Shown: in pieces, positions 23,502 through 34,910 of the stretch
Layout of the letters: each line of letters opens with the position of its first letter
Numbering within the stretch: the stretch's first letter is position 1
Assembly: GCA_963693315.1 (NCBI GenBank)
Contig: OY856187.1
Span: forward strand, 378,276,553-378,340,552
Direction of reading: 5' to 3'
Length of the DNA stretch: 64,000 nucleotides
Source of the DNA: Diogma glabrata
Lineage: Eukaryota > Arthropoda > Insecta > Diptera > Cylindrotomidae
Program-made: the position numbers and the translations under genes
Notes under the pieces: model-generated
Told to the model about the DNA's origin: nothing
The model's input: only the letters and a program-made list of their open reading frames with translations
The model's database searches: none

Positions 23502-23981
23502 TTTGTTCAAACTAAACAGTAAACAGAAATATGCTGTTAAAACGAATGTTGGATAACCGAAATACATACTAACAAAAACCTATGCCTATCTTGTGAACAA
23601 CTGGGCACATCGGGATTCCCCTTTTTAAAATATCTAAGCAAGATTAAATATTTCTTGTATAAATTAACGTCATAAATAATTAGGAAAGAATAAATATATA
23701 GTAAATACTTACTTTAATATAGACATTTCAATTCAAAATACACTTACTTATATTTTTTAATTTTTATTTCTCGAAATAGCCAGTATGAAAGTTAAACACA
23801 AATTTTACCAACACAAATTACAAAAAAGTACTGAAATTGAAAAAGTTGTACTAAAGTATTTCGGTAGTACAAAAAGTACTAAATCTAGTACTTAAGTACT
23901 GAAACGTTTAACTTTAGAAACATTTAGTATAGTAGAATTTTTTGCCAGCGAATTTTTGACAGATAGGACGCAGCAAGAGAT

Positions 23982-24325
23982 AAAAGATGAGACAAAAAGT
24001 AAAACAGAGATGTATTATTTATTTTGGGATAAATTTGTTTTCAAAACAATTATNNNNNNNNNNNNNNNNNNNNNNNNNNNNNNNNNNNNNNNNNNNNNNN
24101 NNNNNNNNNNNNNNNNNNNNNNNNNNNNNNNNNNNNNNNNNNNNNNNNNNNNNNNNNNNNNNNNNNNNNNNNNNNNNNNNNNNNNNNNNNNNNNNNNNNN
24201 NNNNNNNNNNNNNNNNNNNNNNNNNNNNNNNNNNNNNNNNNNNNNNNNNNNNNAAAAGATGAGACAAAAAGTAAAACAGAGATGTATTATTTATTTTGGG
24301 ATAAATTTGTTTTCAAAACAATTAT
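23982..24325. other. 200-N assembly gap with identical 72-nt flanks
   Basis: N at 24054-24253 (exactly 200). The 72 nt before the gap (23982-24053) and after it (24254-24325) are identical. A round-number gap with the same sequence on both sides suggests an overlap that the assembler failed to merge, not a real duplication. Confidence 0.9.
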
Positions 24326-25506
24326 ATTAGTTAAATTTTTACTTCTAGTTCGTACCATTTGTTTGTTGTGATATTTGTTTCCATAGGCGTCGTTATTTTT
24401 ATTATAATTATTTTTAATTATCAAAATTTTGCCTACAAAATCATTAATATTTTTACTACTTTTTGGTTTTCTATTATAATTGGTTGAATTTCAATAGTAA
24501 TTTTTTAACGTGACGAATCGTTACAAATCTTTATTGTCTATAAACATTTTTGAGAATATATTTTAATTACCCACAAGAATCCTTAATAATTTAATAAGTA
24601 TCTATATTCAAAATTAAAGTCTAGTGAATTAGAAAATTCTAAATCTTTGTAGTTGTTGGATTGGTTAAAATGAAACAACTTGTAGATAGTATACAATATA
24701 TCCAATTACAATAGATGGTATGCCTGCATATAAATAAACAATTATTACCAGATCTTCTGTAACGGCGGACTATTTCAATTTTTACTCTGAAAATAATAAT
24801 TTTCAAACTCAATTATAATTTTATTAATTTCTTAAATTGTAGTAAATGTAGCTACATTTTTCTGTACTACTGTTGACGGTTTAGTTACGTCATCAATTTC
24901 AATCAATAAACATGTTCATTATTGCTAGAGGGGGAAAACAGAAAACCGATGGTATGATATAAAACTACGAGTTGTTTAAACAAATTCGATTAGTATAATT
25001 TTTAAATCAAATCAATTAGTGCATAATTTTTAATGTTAAAATAGCTCAATAAATTAAATTCGAGGAATTGTGTGTGTGATCGCAAAATTAAAGTTTTAAT
25101 AAAAATGGTTCTTAATAAATTCTATTAAATTAAATATTTGTTTATTTTCATTTGTTGAGTTTGTGTTTTGTGACGTCTCAAAATCATAATTCGTTTTAGT
25201 AATGATTTGAATTGAGATTTTGATCCTAAAGAAAATCTTCATATATATATATATAAATATGACAGAACCAAAAATAAATCGAAGCTTGAGTTTTTTCTTA
25301 AGAATAAAATAATGTTGTCTGGTCGTTTTGTGTTTATTTGGACATGCCGTTATTTACAGAGTTAATGTAAATGTGTGAACTCAAATCGTTACAAAAGGCA
25401 TAATGGAAGTAACATGTCACAGATTTCCTACGATGCAAAGTACTTAAATGCATGGTTGAAATTACTAAGTTTAAAATATCGGAATTAATAGCTATTTATG
25501 TACCTA
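24326..25506. other. AT-rich sequence without a recognised feature
   Basis: A short TA microsatellite lies near 25241-25256. No gene is recognised. Confidence 0.45.
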
Positions 25507-26051
25507 GGGCGTTATGTAGGTTATTGCGCCCGGAAAGCGACGTAATCTAGCCCGAGGGCCTCTGGCCCGAGGGATAGATGTCGCTTGATGGGCGTAATAC
25601 CCAGTAACGCCAGTGGTGCATACAAGATTTTATGCTTCACTTAATAAGCTCAAAACTAAGAAAGAATTTAATTTGTTAGTCTATATTAATATGCAAAAAA
25701 AAGAAATGTATCATAGTATGCCAAGAAAATAACTATTTTGAAATTTAAAATAAATGTTTGTTGTTTGTACGTTGCTAAGTAAACAAATTCTGCTAAATTT
25801 TGTAGCGTATGACAAAAACATTGTATGACGTTTAAAATAATTTGATAGTTTTGGAAAACTATATGAACATTTAATAACTAAAATGTTGCTAAACATTTTT
25901 AAACAAATGTAAAAATCTTTTACTAGCTTAAATTGAATAAGAATTATTTAAATTTTGTAGACAAAACTACAGTAAAAATAATTTTATTTAGTTTTTTAGT
26001 GTCTTAAGGGCAGAGGGCATTATGAATTCATAATGCCCTCTCATAACGCCC
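25507..26051. mobile_element. MITE-like element with GC-rich palindromic ends (545 bp)
   Basis: It begins GGGCGTTATG (25507-25516) and ends with the exact complement CATAACGCCC (26042-26051). Next to the left end is a GC-rich double stem (25508-25611) containing GCGAC/GTCGC and two direct copies of GCCCGAGGG. Next to the right end is a perfect 30-nt palindrome (26012-26041) centred on TGAATTCA. The GC-rich ends contrast with the AT-rich middle. No coding region is seen. Confidence 0.6.
26012..26041. repeat. Perfect 30-nt palindrome
   Basis: Exact dyad symmetry with no loop. Each half is AGAGGGCATTATGAA or its complement. Confidence 0.85.
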
Positions 26052-27133
26052 CGGTTTTTATGAATGTGTTTATATATCGCGTATCCAGGACGTTATAACA
26101 AATTTATATCATTGTGAAGCATAAATATATTAACAACACTTATTTTTTAATAAAACTTGCGTCGCAAGATAATGACGCCGATTGAAGGAAATCATTAAAT
26201 GTGAATCGAATGATGTGTGAAATAATAATCATTAATTATTAAATGTGAAAAACAACATGAAGACAACATTGAAGAAATAACTAATGTAAGCTTTTCTTTT
26301 AATTTTACTTTTTGATTTTATTAAAATTATTTTCATGTTAGTAAGTTGAAAGTTTAATTTTTCTGTGATCCATATTTTCAAACATAGGAGATTTCCAAGT
26401 GTAGTATTTGTTTGTGTATAAATTCAGAGATTCAGTATTCATATAGATTGTTTTTGAGCTATTCGGTATAAATTAAAATTATAAATTTCAATAAAAGTTC
26501 AATGGTTTCACTTCCTAAAAATAAATGAGGATCTCAGCTAAAGCTTGATCTAAATTATGCATTGCAAAAATTTTATAATTGAATTATATTTTATTACTAT
26601 TCTTTCTTGACGTAATTGTAGCTTTCTTTTATAAACAAAAATTAATTTAAGCCATCAAAATGTTTTTCTTATGAAGAAATTTAAAATAAACTTTTAAATT
26701 AAATTATGGGAGCAAACATAAAACAATGAATGGCTATAAAAATTTTAAATCAACAATTTCTTGATATAATTTGATTTAATTTTAAATATCCAAAATATAT
26801 TTTCGAATACGGTTTTCGTCATTTTCTTGTATTCTATCGATTCCATTATATACAATAAATAAGATAATTGAATGTTTAAGAAATGAATAAAAAATTGATA
26901 TAACTGTTAAAAGTTGTGTATTTTTGTACAGCCACTTAATTCAGTTCAAACAAACATGGTGTCATTCCTTGATACAGTTTTATTGGAAAACATACGGGTT
27001 TATCGAACAACAATGCTAAAATTTATCCAATGATAAAATTACAAACCCTTTGAATTAAAAGAAACCACTGTAAGAATATAAATGTTGATCTATTAAGTAC
27101 TCCCATTTGGCAACACCTCAGACATATATTAAC
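26052..27133. other. AT-rich sequence without a recognised feature
   Basis: No repeat, motif or convincing ORF found. Confidence 0.45.
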
Positions 27134-27231
27134 AAGAAAAAAACTGAAAGACACACGTAGTGTGTTTGTTGTCTTGCCTCCTTAGTTCACGAATAAAAAT
27201 TTAAATAATTTCACTATTTATTCTCAATATA

Positions 27232-27258
27232 TTTCGGATTCTTAGAATCCATCTTCAG
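27232..27258 (-). ncRNA. Hammerhead-ribozyme-like core, element C minus copy
   Basis: Minus strand: CTGAAGA, a GGATTC-TAA-GAATCC stem-loop, then GAAA. It matches the hammerhead core arrangement known from PLE terminal repeats. Stems I and III were not resolved. Confidence 0.6.
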
Positions 27259-27475
27259 GATCTAAAATGTGAATCCAATTAGAATTACATTTTGTTAAAA
27301 AAATATTATTAAATTAATAAAAAATTGAAAATATTTTACCACGTTCAATGATAAACCACATGAAAAACTGTCAAAAAATGACATAGACTACTCTATAGAA
27401 AAAATTTAACAACATGAAAAAAAACTAATTTACAATCATTCTGTTTACATGAATTAGTGTGAATTTGGAAAAAAC

Positions 27476-28544
27476 TTATTTAAAATGTTTAATTAGATTT
27501 ACATAAGTATTTGTGTAGTCTTTCTTATCAGTCTTTTCATTGCATGCAGTTTCTTCAAATTTGATGATTTGGTTTACTTCATGAATCTGAAGTTTTATTT
27601 TATTCTTTTCTTTCTTCAGTATTTTCCCATCATCAAACTTAAATTTGTGTCCAGAATTTTTTGCATGTTTAGCTAAGGCCGATGAATATTTGGTTAGTGG
27701 TTTGTTGCAATCATTTTTGTGCTGTGATTTTCTAACTCCAAACTTCTGTATTGTCTCACCAATGTAATTAGATGGACAATCAGCACAGTCAATTTTGTAT
27801 ACCAAACTGGATTTATCATCTGTTGCAATACGGCTCTTCAGATTTGCAAACATGCAGGAGTTTTTTCTGTAAGGTCTCATCGCTAGTTTCAGCGTAGGAA
27901 CAAATTCTCTGCAACTCTTATCTATCATTTCACTCAGTCCAGGAACGTATGCCACTGATGAATACTGGTTGATTGTGATTGTTTGATCATTTATTAGCGT
28001 GGAATCATCAGTTTTCGTTGTTGATAGAAACGCATAACTTTGCGAAGCTTCATTTGCTTTCTTTTTTCTCACTTGTTCAATCAGATTCATAGTGACTTTA
28101 TCCGGATAGTTGTTCTTCTTTAATACGGTTTTGATTCGTTGCAAATTTTCGCTCCAAAATTCTCTGTGGCTAACTCGAAAAATCTTGCGAATGAACGATC
28201 TCGCCACGTTGTATTTCATCTTCTTTGGGTGATTGGAATAGAAGTTCAATAAACGATTAGATGCGATTGGTTTGTGATACCAGTTCGCTATCAATTTGCC
28301 ATTTTCCCTTCTCAGAATGCTCAAATCTAAATAATCAAGTCGTCCATTTTGTTCGACTTCATAAGTGAATTTGATGTTTGGATCAAATTCATGTAGTGCG
28401 TCGAGAACCTGATTAATTTTAACCTCAGGCACTGCAGTGATGTGATCATCAACATACGATCGCCAAAAAGATGGTGTGAAATCCAACTTGAGAAGTGTTT
28501 CATCAATGATGGTATCCACGCGTTCAACTAAAATAGGAGCTTTT
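27476..28544 (-). CDS. Penelope-like RT C-terminus plus GIY-YIG endonuclease (element C), 5'-truncated
   Basis: A single uninterrupted minus-strand frame from KAPILVERVDT at the junction (28544) to a TAA at 27476, about 355 residues. It contains the RT catalytic box in FWRSYVDDHITAV (YVDD at 28445-28456), then LDYLDLSILRR and the RT thumb (PKKMKYNVARSFIRK). The GIY-YIG domain has VYKIDCADCPSNYIGET followed by KSQHK, and the C-terminus is YTNTYVNLIKHFK. The N-terminal two thirds of the RT is missing, so it is not autonomous. The clean frame implies recent insertion. A Val (GTG, 28519) is the first codon inside the symmetric region; no true start is present. Confidence 0.92.
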
Positions 28545-30472
28545 GGATACCATCATTGATGAAACACTTCTCAAGTTGGATTTCACACCATCTTTTTAGC
28601 GATCGTATGTTGATGATCACATCACTGCAGTGCCTGAGGTTAAAATTAATCAGGTTCTCGACGCACTACATGAATTTGATCCAAACATCAAATTCACTTA
28701 TGAAGTCGAACAAAATGGACGACTTGATTATTTAGATTTGAGCATTCTGAGAAGGGAAAATGGCAAATTGATAGCGAACTGGTATCACAAACCAATCGCA
28801 TCTAATCGTTTATTGAACTTCTATTCCAATCACCCAAAGAAGATGAAATACAACGTGGCGAGATCGTTCATTCGCAAGATTTTTCGAGTTAGCCACAGAG
28901 AATTTTGGAGCGAAAATTTGCAACGAATCAAAACCGTATTAAAGAAGAACAACTATCCGGATAAAGTCACTATGAATCTGATTGAACAAGTGAGAAAAAA
29001 GAAAGCAAATGAAGCTTCGCAAAGTTATGCGTTTCTATCAACAACCAACGAAAACTGATGATTCCACGCTAATAAATTATCAAACAATCACAATCAACCA
29101 GTATTCATCAGTGGCATACGTTCCTGGACTGAGTGAAATGATAGGTAAGAGTTGCAGAGAATTTGTTCCTACGCTGAAACTAGCGATGAGACCTTACAGA
29201 AAAAACTCCCGCATGTTTGCAAATCTGAAGAGCCGTATTGCAACAAATGATAAATCCAGTTTGGTATTATAATATATTTCATCCTTAACTTCATCTTCAA
29301 AGCCCTTATTTAGATTCTTTAAGTATGAAGCGAAATCATGCTCAAAATCGTGGTTCATTGAACTATAATTCTCTCGTTGTATTCGTTGGCAGGAAAAACT
29401 TTACTTGTTGCTTTCCCACAGATATCAATAAATATGAATTGAGTCAGCGTTCGTTTACAGTTGGAGACCTGTCCCAGTTATCGGCAAGCCTTTAACAGAT
29501 CTAATTATTCGGTCTTGCGTTTTACTGTAAGTCCCTTTAGCCTGGGCTACTCGGTGACGTCAGTTTGAGATATAATTCCAAATTAAAACAAGAGTTTAAG
29601 TTTAAAATCAAATCTGAGTTTTATTCAATAAAATCGTTCTATATATACCTAAAATATTTTACATAAATCATTTCCCCAATTATAAAATAAAAGCAATTTC
29701 TTTATTTACTAAAAATCTATTCTCCCACCAAATTCAATAAAATTTATCGATTCTTATTTACTTAAAATACTTAAAAATATTTGTGTATGAAAATTTGTTT
29801 ATTCGTCAAAAAGGAATAATTATTAAAAAAATATAAAACAATTAAAAAGTGTAACATGATAACTTTTAGTATTATATTTTCTTCACACACTTTTTTTTTA
29901 ATGTTATGAAATTGAATCTGACCCATATTATTATTTCGTTTATAAGTTTTACATTTGTTATGGTCAGTTATAAAAATAATAAAAAAATCGATTTATGTTT
30001 TTTAATTTAGTTTCTATGTCATGTGTGAAATGCATTTGGCATGAGTAATGATTTATTATTATGTTTGTTGTTTTTTTTAGTTTTATGATTGTTTTTCATC
30101 AAAGTTTTATTTGTAAGTTAGTAGCTACATTTGAGATGTAGTACAGTATACAAAATTGACTGTGCTGATTGTCCATCTAATTACATTGGTGAGACAATAC
30201 AGAAGTTTGGAGTTAGAAAATCACAGCACAAAAATGATTGCAACAAACCACTAACCAAATATTCATCGGCCTTAGCTAAACATGCAAAAAATTCTGGACA
30301 CAAATTTAAGTTTGATGATGGGAAAATACTGAAGAAAGAAAAGAATAAAATAAAACTTCAGATTCATGAAGTAAACCAAATCATCAAATTTGAAGAAACT
30401 GCATGCAATGAAAAGACTGATAAGAAAGACTACACAAATACTTATGTAAATCTAATTAAACATTTTAAATAA
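28545..30472 (+). pseudogene. Second Penelope C copy, interrupted by LTR element
   Basis: It mirrors the minus-strand copy. Differences are damaging: TGG to TAG just before RSYVDD (about 28597), a 4-nt insertion near 29040 that shifts the frame in the SYAFLSTT segment, and an 878-bp insertion at 29268-30145 that splits SSLV from YKID. The GIY-YIG domain (CADCPSNYIGET) and C-terminus resume at about 30146-30472. Confidence 0.9.
29268..30145 (-). mobile_element. 5' end of an LTR retrotransposon (LTR plus start of gag-like ORF)
   Basis: Inserted in Penelope C with a 4-bp GTAT duplication (29264-29267 and 30146-30149). On the minus strand it starts TGTACTACATC. It contains TATATATAG and, shortly after, a GAATAAAAC poly(A)-signal-like word. 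Further in is a TGGGACAGG that could be a tRNA primer-binding site (about 29468-29476), which would make the LTR about 670 bp. Beyond this an ATG at 29358 opens a frame, MNHDFEHDFASYLKNLNKGF, that stays open to the boundary at 29268. There is no 3' LTR. The LTR ends and PBS assignment are tentative. Confidence 0.6.
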
Positions 30473-30689
30473 GTTTTTTCCAAATTCACACTAATTCATG
30501 TAAACAGAATGATTGTAAATTAGTTTTTTTTCATGTTGTTAAATTTTTTCTATAGAGTAGTCTATGTCATTTTTTGACAGTTTTTCATGTGGTTTATCAT
30601 TGAACGTGGTAAAATATTTTCAATTTTTTATTAATTTAATAATATTTTTTTAACAAAATGTAATTCTAATTGGATTCACATTTTAGATC

Positions 30690-30716
30690 CTGAAGATGGA
30701 TTCTAAGAATCCGAAA
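30690..30716 (+). ncRNA. Hammerhead-ribozyme-like core, element C plus copy
   Basis: CTGAAGA, GGATTC-TAA-GAATCC stem, GAAA: identical to the minus-strand copy at 27232-27258. Confidence 0.6.
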
Positions 30717-30879
30717 TATATTGAGAATAAATAGTGAAATTATTTAAATTTTTATTCGTGAACTAAGGAGGCAAGACAACAAACACACTACGTGTGTCTT
30801 TCAATATTTATATAGTTCCGGCAAATACAAATATCACAGTCAACACACGTTGACTAAATTTTAAGAAAAAAACTGAAAG

Positions 30880-32388
30880 CCAATAAACAAATTGAGAATA
30901 GGATTTGGGAAAAAATAAAACGGTCAAGTATGATTAAATTACATATTAAAAATAATACGCGCATCAACGAGAAGTATGGATTTGAGGTTAAGTGCCAAAA
31001 GTGTTCAGTTCCTATGTAATGGATTCCATTATCTGGGATATAATATCGAACATGGTTTTGTAAAGGAACTTGAAGTTAAATGAAAGCTGCGCAAAAATTT
31101 TTTAGACCAACGATTATCAAACAAAAAATATTTCCTGGTATTGAACGGTTCGTGCCTGACCGATTGAGTGACTGAACTATATAGATTTTAGTTAGTATTT
31201 CATCCCAAGAATGAAAAAAAATGTGACAGTTACCGAAAAGCGTATGGTTTTTGTTGTGATACATTAGAAATAAAAATAAAACTTAAAATTGGTAGATTTT
31301 TCTATGCAAACTACATAAAACAAAACATGAATACACATTAAATGAGCTTACAATCGATTTGATTACGCATCTTTTGGCTAAAAAATAAAAAGTAAAATAT
31401 TTGATTGAACATTGGGCAGTACATTTGAACCACCGAACATAAAACTATGGAAGGCTAGTATTGCTATCTAAAATAGCAACACATTTGGCTTTAGACCATT
31501 GAATTTTGCAGATGCTGAAAAACTTTCGATGTCGTTTATAAAATATTATTTTTCAAAATATCATCATATTTTTCTATTTTTCTATTTTCAACAAAAATTA
31601 ATATTAGTAACACACGCATGTTGTTTTTCTTATTTTCATATATTACAAATGTTATGATGAAAAGGTTTTTCTACCCCATTGTGATCGGTCGTAGAGGAGT
31701 TAAGATATATAAAAGTTTAACATTTTCTGTTTCATTTCTTGTATTTTTTCTGCCAACTGCAAGAAAACAAATATTTGCTGGCTAGTTTAATTTTCATTCC
31801 GAACTGTCAAATTTGTTTATATTTTTATATTATCAAACAATTTTTGATGTGAAATTTTTCAGGTACGTCAAAATTAAGGTGACCAGACGTCCCGAATTTA
31901 GCAAGACAGTCCAATTTTTAACAATTTTTCTCGCGTCCCGCGGCATTATAAAAATGTCCCGACTTTTGAAAAGAAAACAGAATTTCGAATTCAACTGAAA
32001 AACAAATTCGTTACTCAAAATTTGGACAATTTTGTTATGCTAAACAACAATTTTCTTAGTTTTAATATATATAAATAAATTAAAATTATATGACAATCAT
32101 TATCAATAGAGTAGTAAACACTAAATATCTGATTTTAATTTTTAAAAAATATAATTGATAGAATTTAGATATACATATAACTATTGAGAATTAAACAGTG
32201 AGTCAGTGACGTTTGATCTTTATTTTATATTACATTTTTTCGAACTTTCGTATGTAATAAATTTTTTTTAATTTGATAGTGGAAAAATGAACGTGAAACG
32301 AGAGGAATATATTTTTTGTTGCCATTTTTTTTTCAAAATTCTGTATGGAATTAGCATTCCATCTAATATGATTTCAATGATTTGAACA
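30880..32388. other. Mostly non-repetitive AT-rich sequence
   Basis: No gene recognised. A stretch at about 31878-31975 (GGTGACCAGACGTCCCGAAT, with further TCCCG words) looks like the end of a DNA transposon seen in many animal genomes, but no second end was found. Confidence 0.35.
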
Positions 32389-32605
32389 TTAGATCCTTAC
32401 ATCGAGGGAGTCTATCCATGCTACTACATTGGGAGTTGCCAAATGGATTTCTGAGATGTCACCATTGTATCGTCGAATTGGGCACACAGTTGCAATGTGT
32501 TTTATGGTTTGTTGTGGAGCTCCGCAGCCACATTGAGTGGATACTGAAATGCCTTTCTTTTAGAAAGAATCAGCACAACGTCCATGATTCGTTCTTATTC
32601 GGTTT
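32389..32605 (-). pseudogene. Non-LTR retrotransposon ORF2 C-terminus
   Basis: Minus strand, ending in TAA at 32391-32389. Reads NRIRTNHGRCADSF, a stop (TAA), then CGCGAPQQTIKHIATVCPIR, NGDISEIHLATPNVVAWI and DSLDVRI. The C-x-C-G...QQTxxHI...CPxR pattern before a short acidic tail is typical of LINE C-termini. Upstream RT is not present, so this is a 5'-truncated remnant. Confidence 0.75.
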
Positions 32606-33431
32606 AGTGTAGTTACTATATAAAGAGCAATGAGACCTACGACCAAGCTATACCAATATGTGTTCTCATTTTCAGATACAAATCTTATGTGTATATACCC
32701 GGTGAAAACGAAAACATGGTTGCGGAATAAGAAAACTCAAGATCCAGAAGATGAATTTTGGAAATCTAAAGTTTATCGTCACAGATCGTGAATCAACTAC
32801 TAACCGGTGGTTTAGTGCATATATGTACAGAAGTATATAAACTCGACTTTGTTTGACGCTAGGATGTGTTACATTGAAAATCAAAACATAAACGGGTTAC
32901 AGCTAGAAGTGTGTTTGACGATGTGACTTCTAATCACGACACTGATAAGGAGGTTTGAATACAATCCTCCACAAGAAGTGGAGTTTTCCTCTGAGAAAAA
33001 TCCCCATTAGCTTTGGAATTGAAAAAAATCAATTTATTTCCTTTGTTACTTGAGTTTATTTGCTCACAAAAATTGTAATGAAAACTAAACCTGCTGTAGT
33101 GAGTCACTATCAGGAAGCCATCAGGGGACTGCGTGCCTGGCAGAGTTGTAATCCAATGAGATACAGTCCTGTGTGTTCGAACAGTAATATCCACCCAGTT
33201 TAGTACAAATAATCAAATGTGCACGCAAAAGAGACTGTGTAAACGTAATTAAATAAGCAAAACAAAGAGCAGGGACTCTGACGAGTTCAAAACCCAAAGA
33301 AACCAAGATCGTCACAATGGAAACCACAGCAGAAATCAAATGTTCTCCTTTAACCGATCCAGCTCTTTTTTAGTAGATTCTGTCTTTCATTTATTGTTTT
33401 CTTTACCAACTATTAAAATTTGTTAGGTAAA
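32606..33431. other. Unassigned sequence
   Basis: More balanced base composition than its surroundings. A plus-strand frame ending at 33371 (SSKPKETKIVTMETTAEIKC, then a stop after DPALF) has coding-like composition but is only about 39 codons and unidentified. Confidence 0.35.
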
Positions 33432-33434
33432 TTA

Positions 33435-34907
33435 CACTGTGCGACAAATGGTAGGGGTCAGTGATCCGCTGGGGTTCTGACTACCGGGAAAAGCTATATC
33501 GGTAAAAAAAAAGTTATACGTGTCCCGGCGTTTCGCTGGGTCACGTCTAGGAATCGAGATATATTGATTTTAAGTTAGTATGTATCATATAGGGGAAATA
33601 GTCACGTTTTGGGGACATAACTTGAGAACGACTAGTCTTATTTTACTGAAACAGATTTAGAAAAATTAAGAATTACAATTCCATTAATCTACTGTTACAC
33701 TATTTCTTTACACAATCAACAGTTTCGCAGTTATAAATAAATTTATGAAGAAAAAAAAAACTTTTTGCATAAAAAATAAAAAAATTGTATTTTAAAAAAT
33801 CATGAAAAATTCAAAACGGAAAAAAGTGTCAAGTCTTATTACTTTGACGTAAAGTCACATAATCTGTGCACAAAACAAGACATAGATCATGAAAATCGAT
33901 GAACGCATTTCGCTTTTATTCTTAATTAAGTAAAGGTATCTCATTTTGACAAGAATATTGATTTTTCATAGAAATTTTTTTTTAATATTTTTACTGGAAT
34001 GAACTCCAAAATTTATTGTTTTAAATGTATTTGGACATATGTCTATGTGTCTTTGTGTATTAATTTTATTTTTTTTTTTAATTTTTTATTTATTATTTTC
34101 TATTTTTAATTTTTTTATTTTTTATTTATTTATTTTATTTTATTATTTTTAGTATAATTTTATTTTATATTTTTATATTTTTAGTATATTTTATTATATT
34201 ATGATTATTATTTATTATTATTATTATTATTATTGTTTATTATTATTATTTATTATTATTATTATTATTTATTATTATTATTTATTATTATTTATTACTA
34301 TTATTATTTTTATTTATTATTATTATTTATTATTCATTATTTGTTATTATTATTTATTATTTATGATTATTTTTTATTGTTTATTTATTATTTATTATTT
34401 ATTTACTTTTATTTATTATTTTTTATTATTTATACATTATTTATTTATTATTTATTTTATTTATTTATTCAATTTTTTTATTTTATTTTTTATATGTTTA
34501 TTATACTTTTATTTTATTATTTTTATTATTTTTTTATTTTACTTTATTATTTTTATTTTATTTATTTATTTATTTTATTTTTTTTTTGTATTTCTTATCT
34601 ATTTAATTTTAATTTTTTATTTTTTCGGTACTTTTTCAGTATAGTATATCAGTATAGATTAAAGGAATTGTAATTCTTAATTTCTAAATTTGTTTCAGCA
34701 AAATCGGACTAGGCGTTCTCGAGTTATGTCAAAAAAAGAACCCCAAAAGTGACAATTTCTCCTATATGATACTTACTAACTTCAAATCGATATATCTCGA
34801 TTCCTAGACGTGACCCAGCGAAACGCCGAGACACGTATAACTTTTTTTTACCGATATAACTTTTCCCGGTAGTCAGAACCCCAGCGGATTTTGGCTGTCG
34901 CACAGTG
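33435..34907. mobile_element. TTA-flanked inverted-repeat element with A/T core (1473 bp)
   Basis: It begins CACTGTGCGAC and ends GTCGCACAGTG, flanked by TTA (33432-33434 and 34908-34910). Reverse-complementary arms of about 250 bp include AACCCCAGCGGA, TTACCGATATA and CACGTCTAGGAATCGAGATA words. The centre is a long A/T-only repeat. The 3-bp TTA duplication fits PIF/Harbinger, but no transposase is present. Confidence 0.85.
34058..34624. repeat. (TTA/TTTA)n low-complexity tract
   Basis: About 570 bp of TTA, TTTA and TTTTA units on the plus strand with very few G or C. Long Ile/Tyr/Phe frames across it are by-products of the repeat. Confidence 0.9.
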
Positions 34908-34910
34908 TTA

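Larger units (their letters stand above)
27151..30862. mobile_element. Head-to-head pair of Penelope-like elements (element C)
   Basis: A minus-strand copy (27151-28544) abuts a plus-strand copy (28545-30803), both 5'-truncated within the RT gene. The whole is flanked by a 17-bp direct repeat, aagaaaaaaactgaaag, at 27134-27150 and 30863-30879, which is a target-site duplication. The two copies are almost identical, including 3' tails with hammerhead-like cores. About 59 bp (30804-30862) lies outside the symmetric part. The plus copy is interrupted by an LTR element fragment at 29268-30145. Confidence 0.9.

Noticed and set aside
23956..24330. ORFs crossing the N run
   Set aside because: Composed of unknown residues across an assembly gap with duplicated flanks.
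27476..28544. Host GIY-YIG nuclease gene
   Set aside because: The GIY-YIG domain is fused downstream of a YVDD reverse transcriptase and lies inside a target-site duplication, so it is a Penelope element.
31878..31985. Complete DNA transposon with GGTGACCAGACGTCCCG end
   Set aside because: Only one end is visible; no paired terminus or duplication was found.
33121..33339. 72-codon minus ORF with a hydrophobic N-terminus
   Set aside because: Signal-peptide-like start, but no donor site or other support; the opposite strand also has a coding-like frame there.
34201..34673. Two overlapping 146-147 codon ORFs rich in Ile/Tyr/Phe
   Set aside because: They are translations of the A/T-only microsatellite inside the 33435-34907 element.
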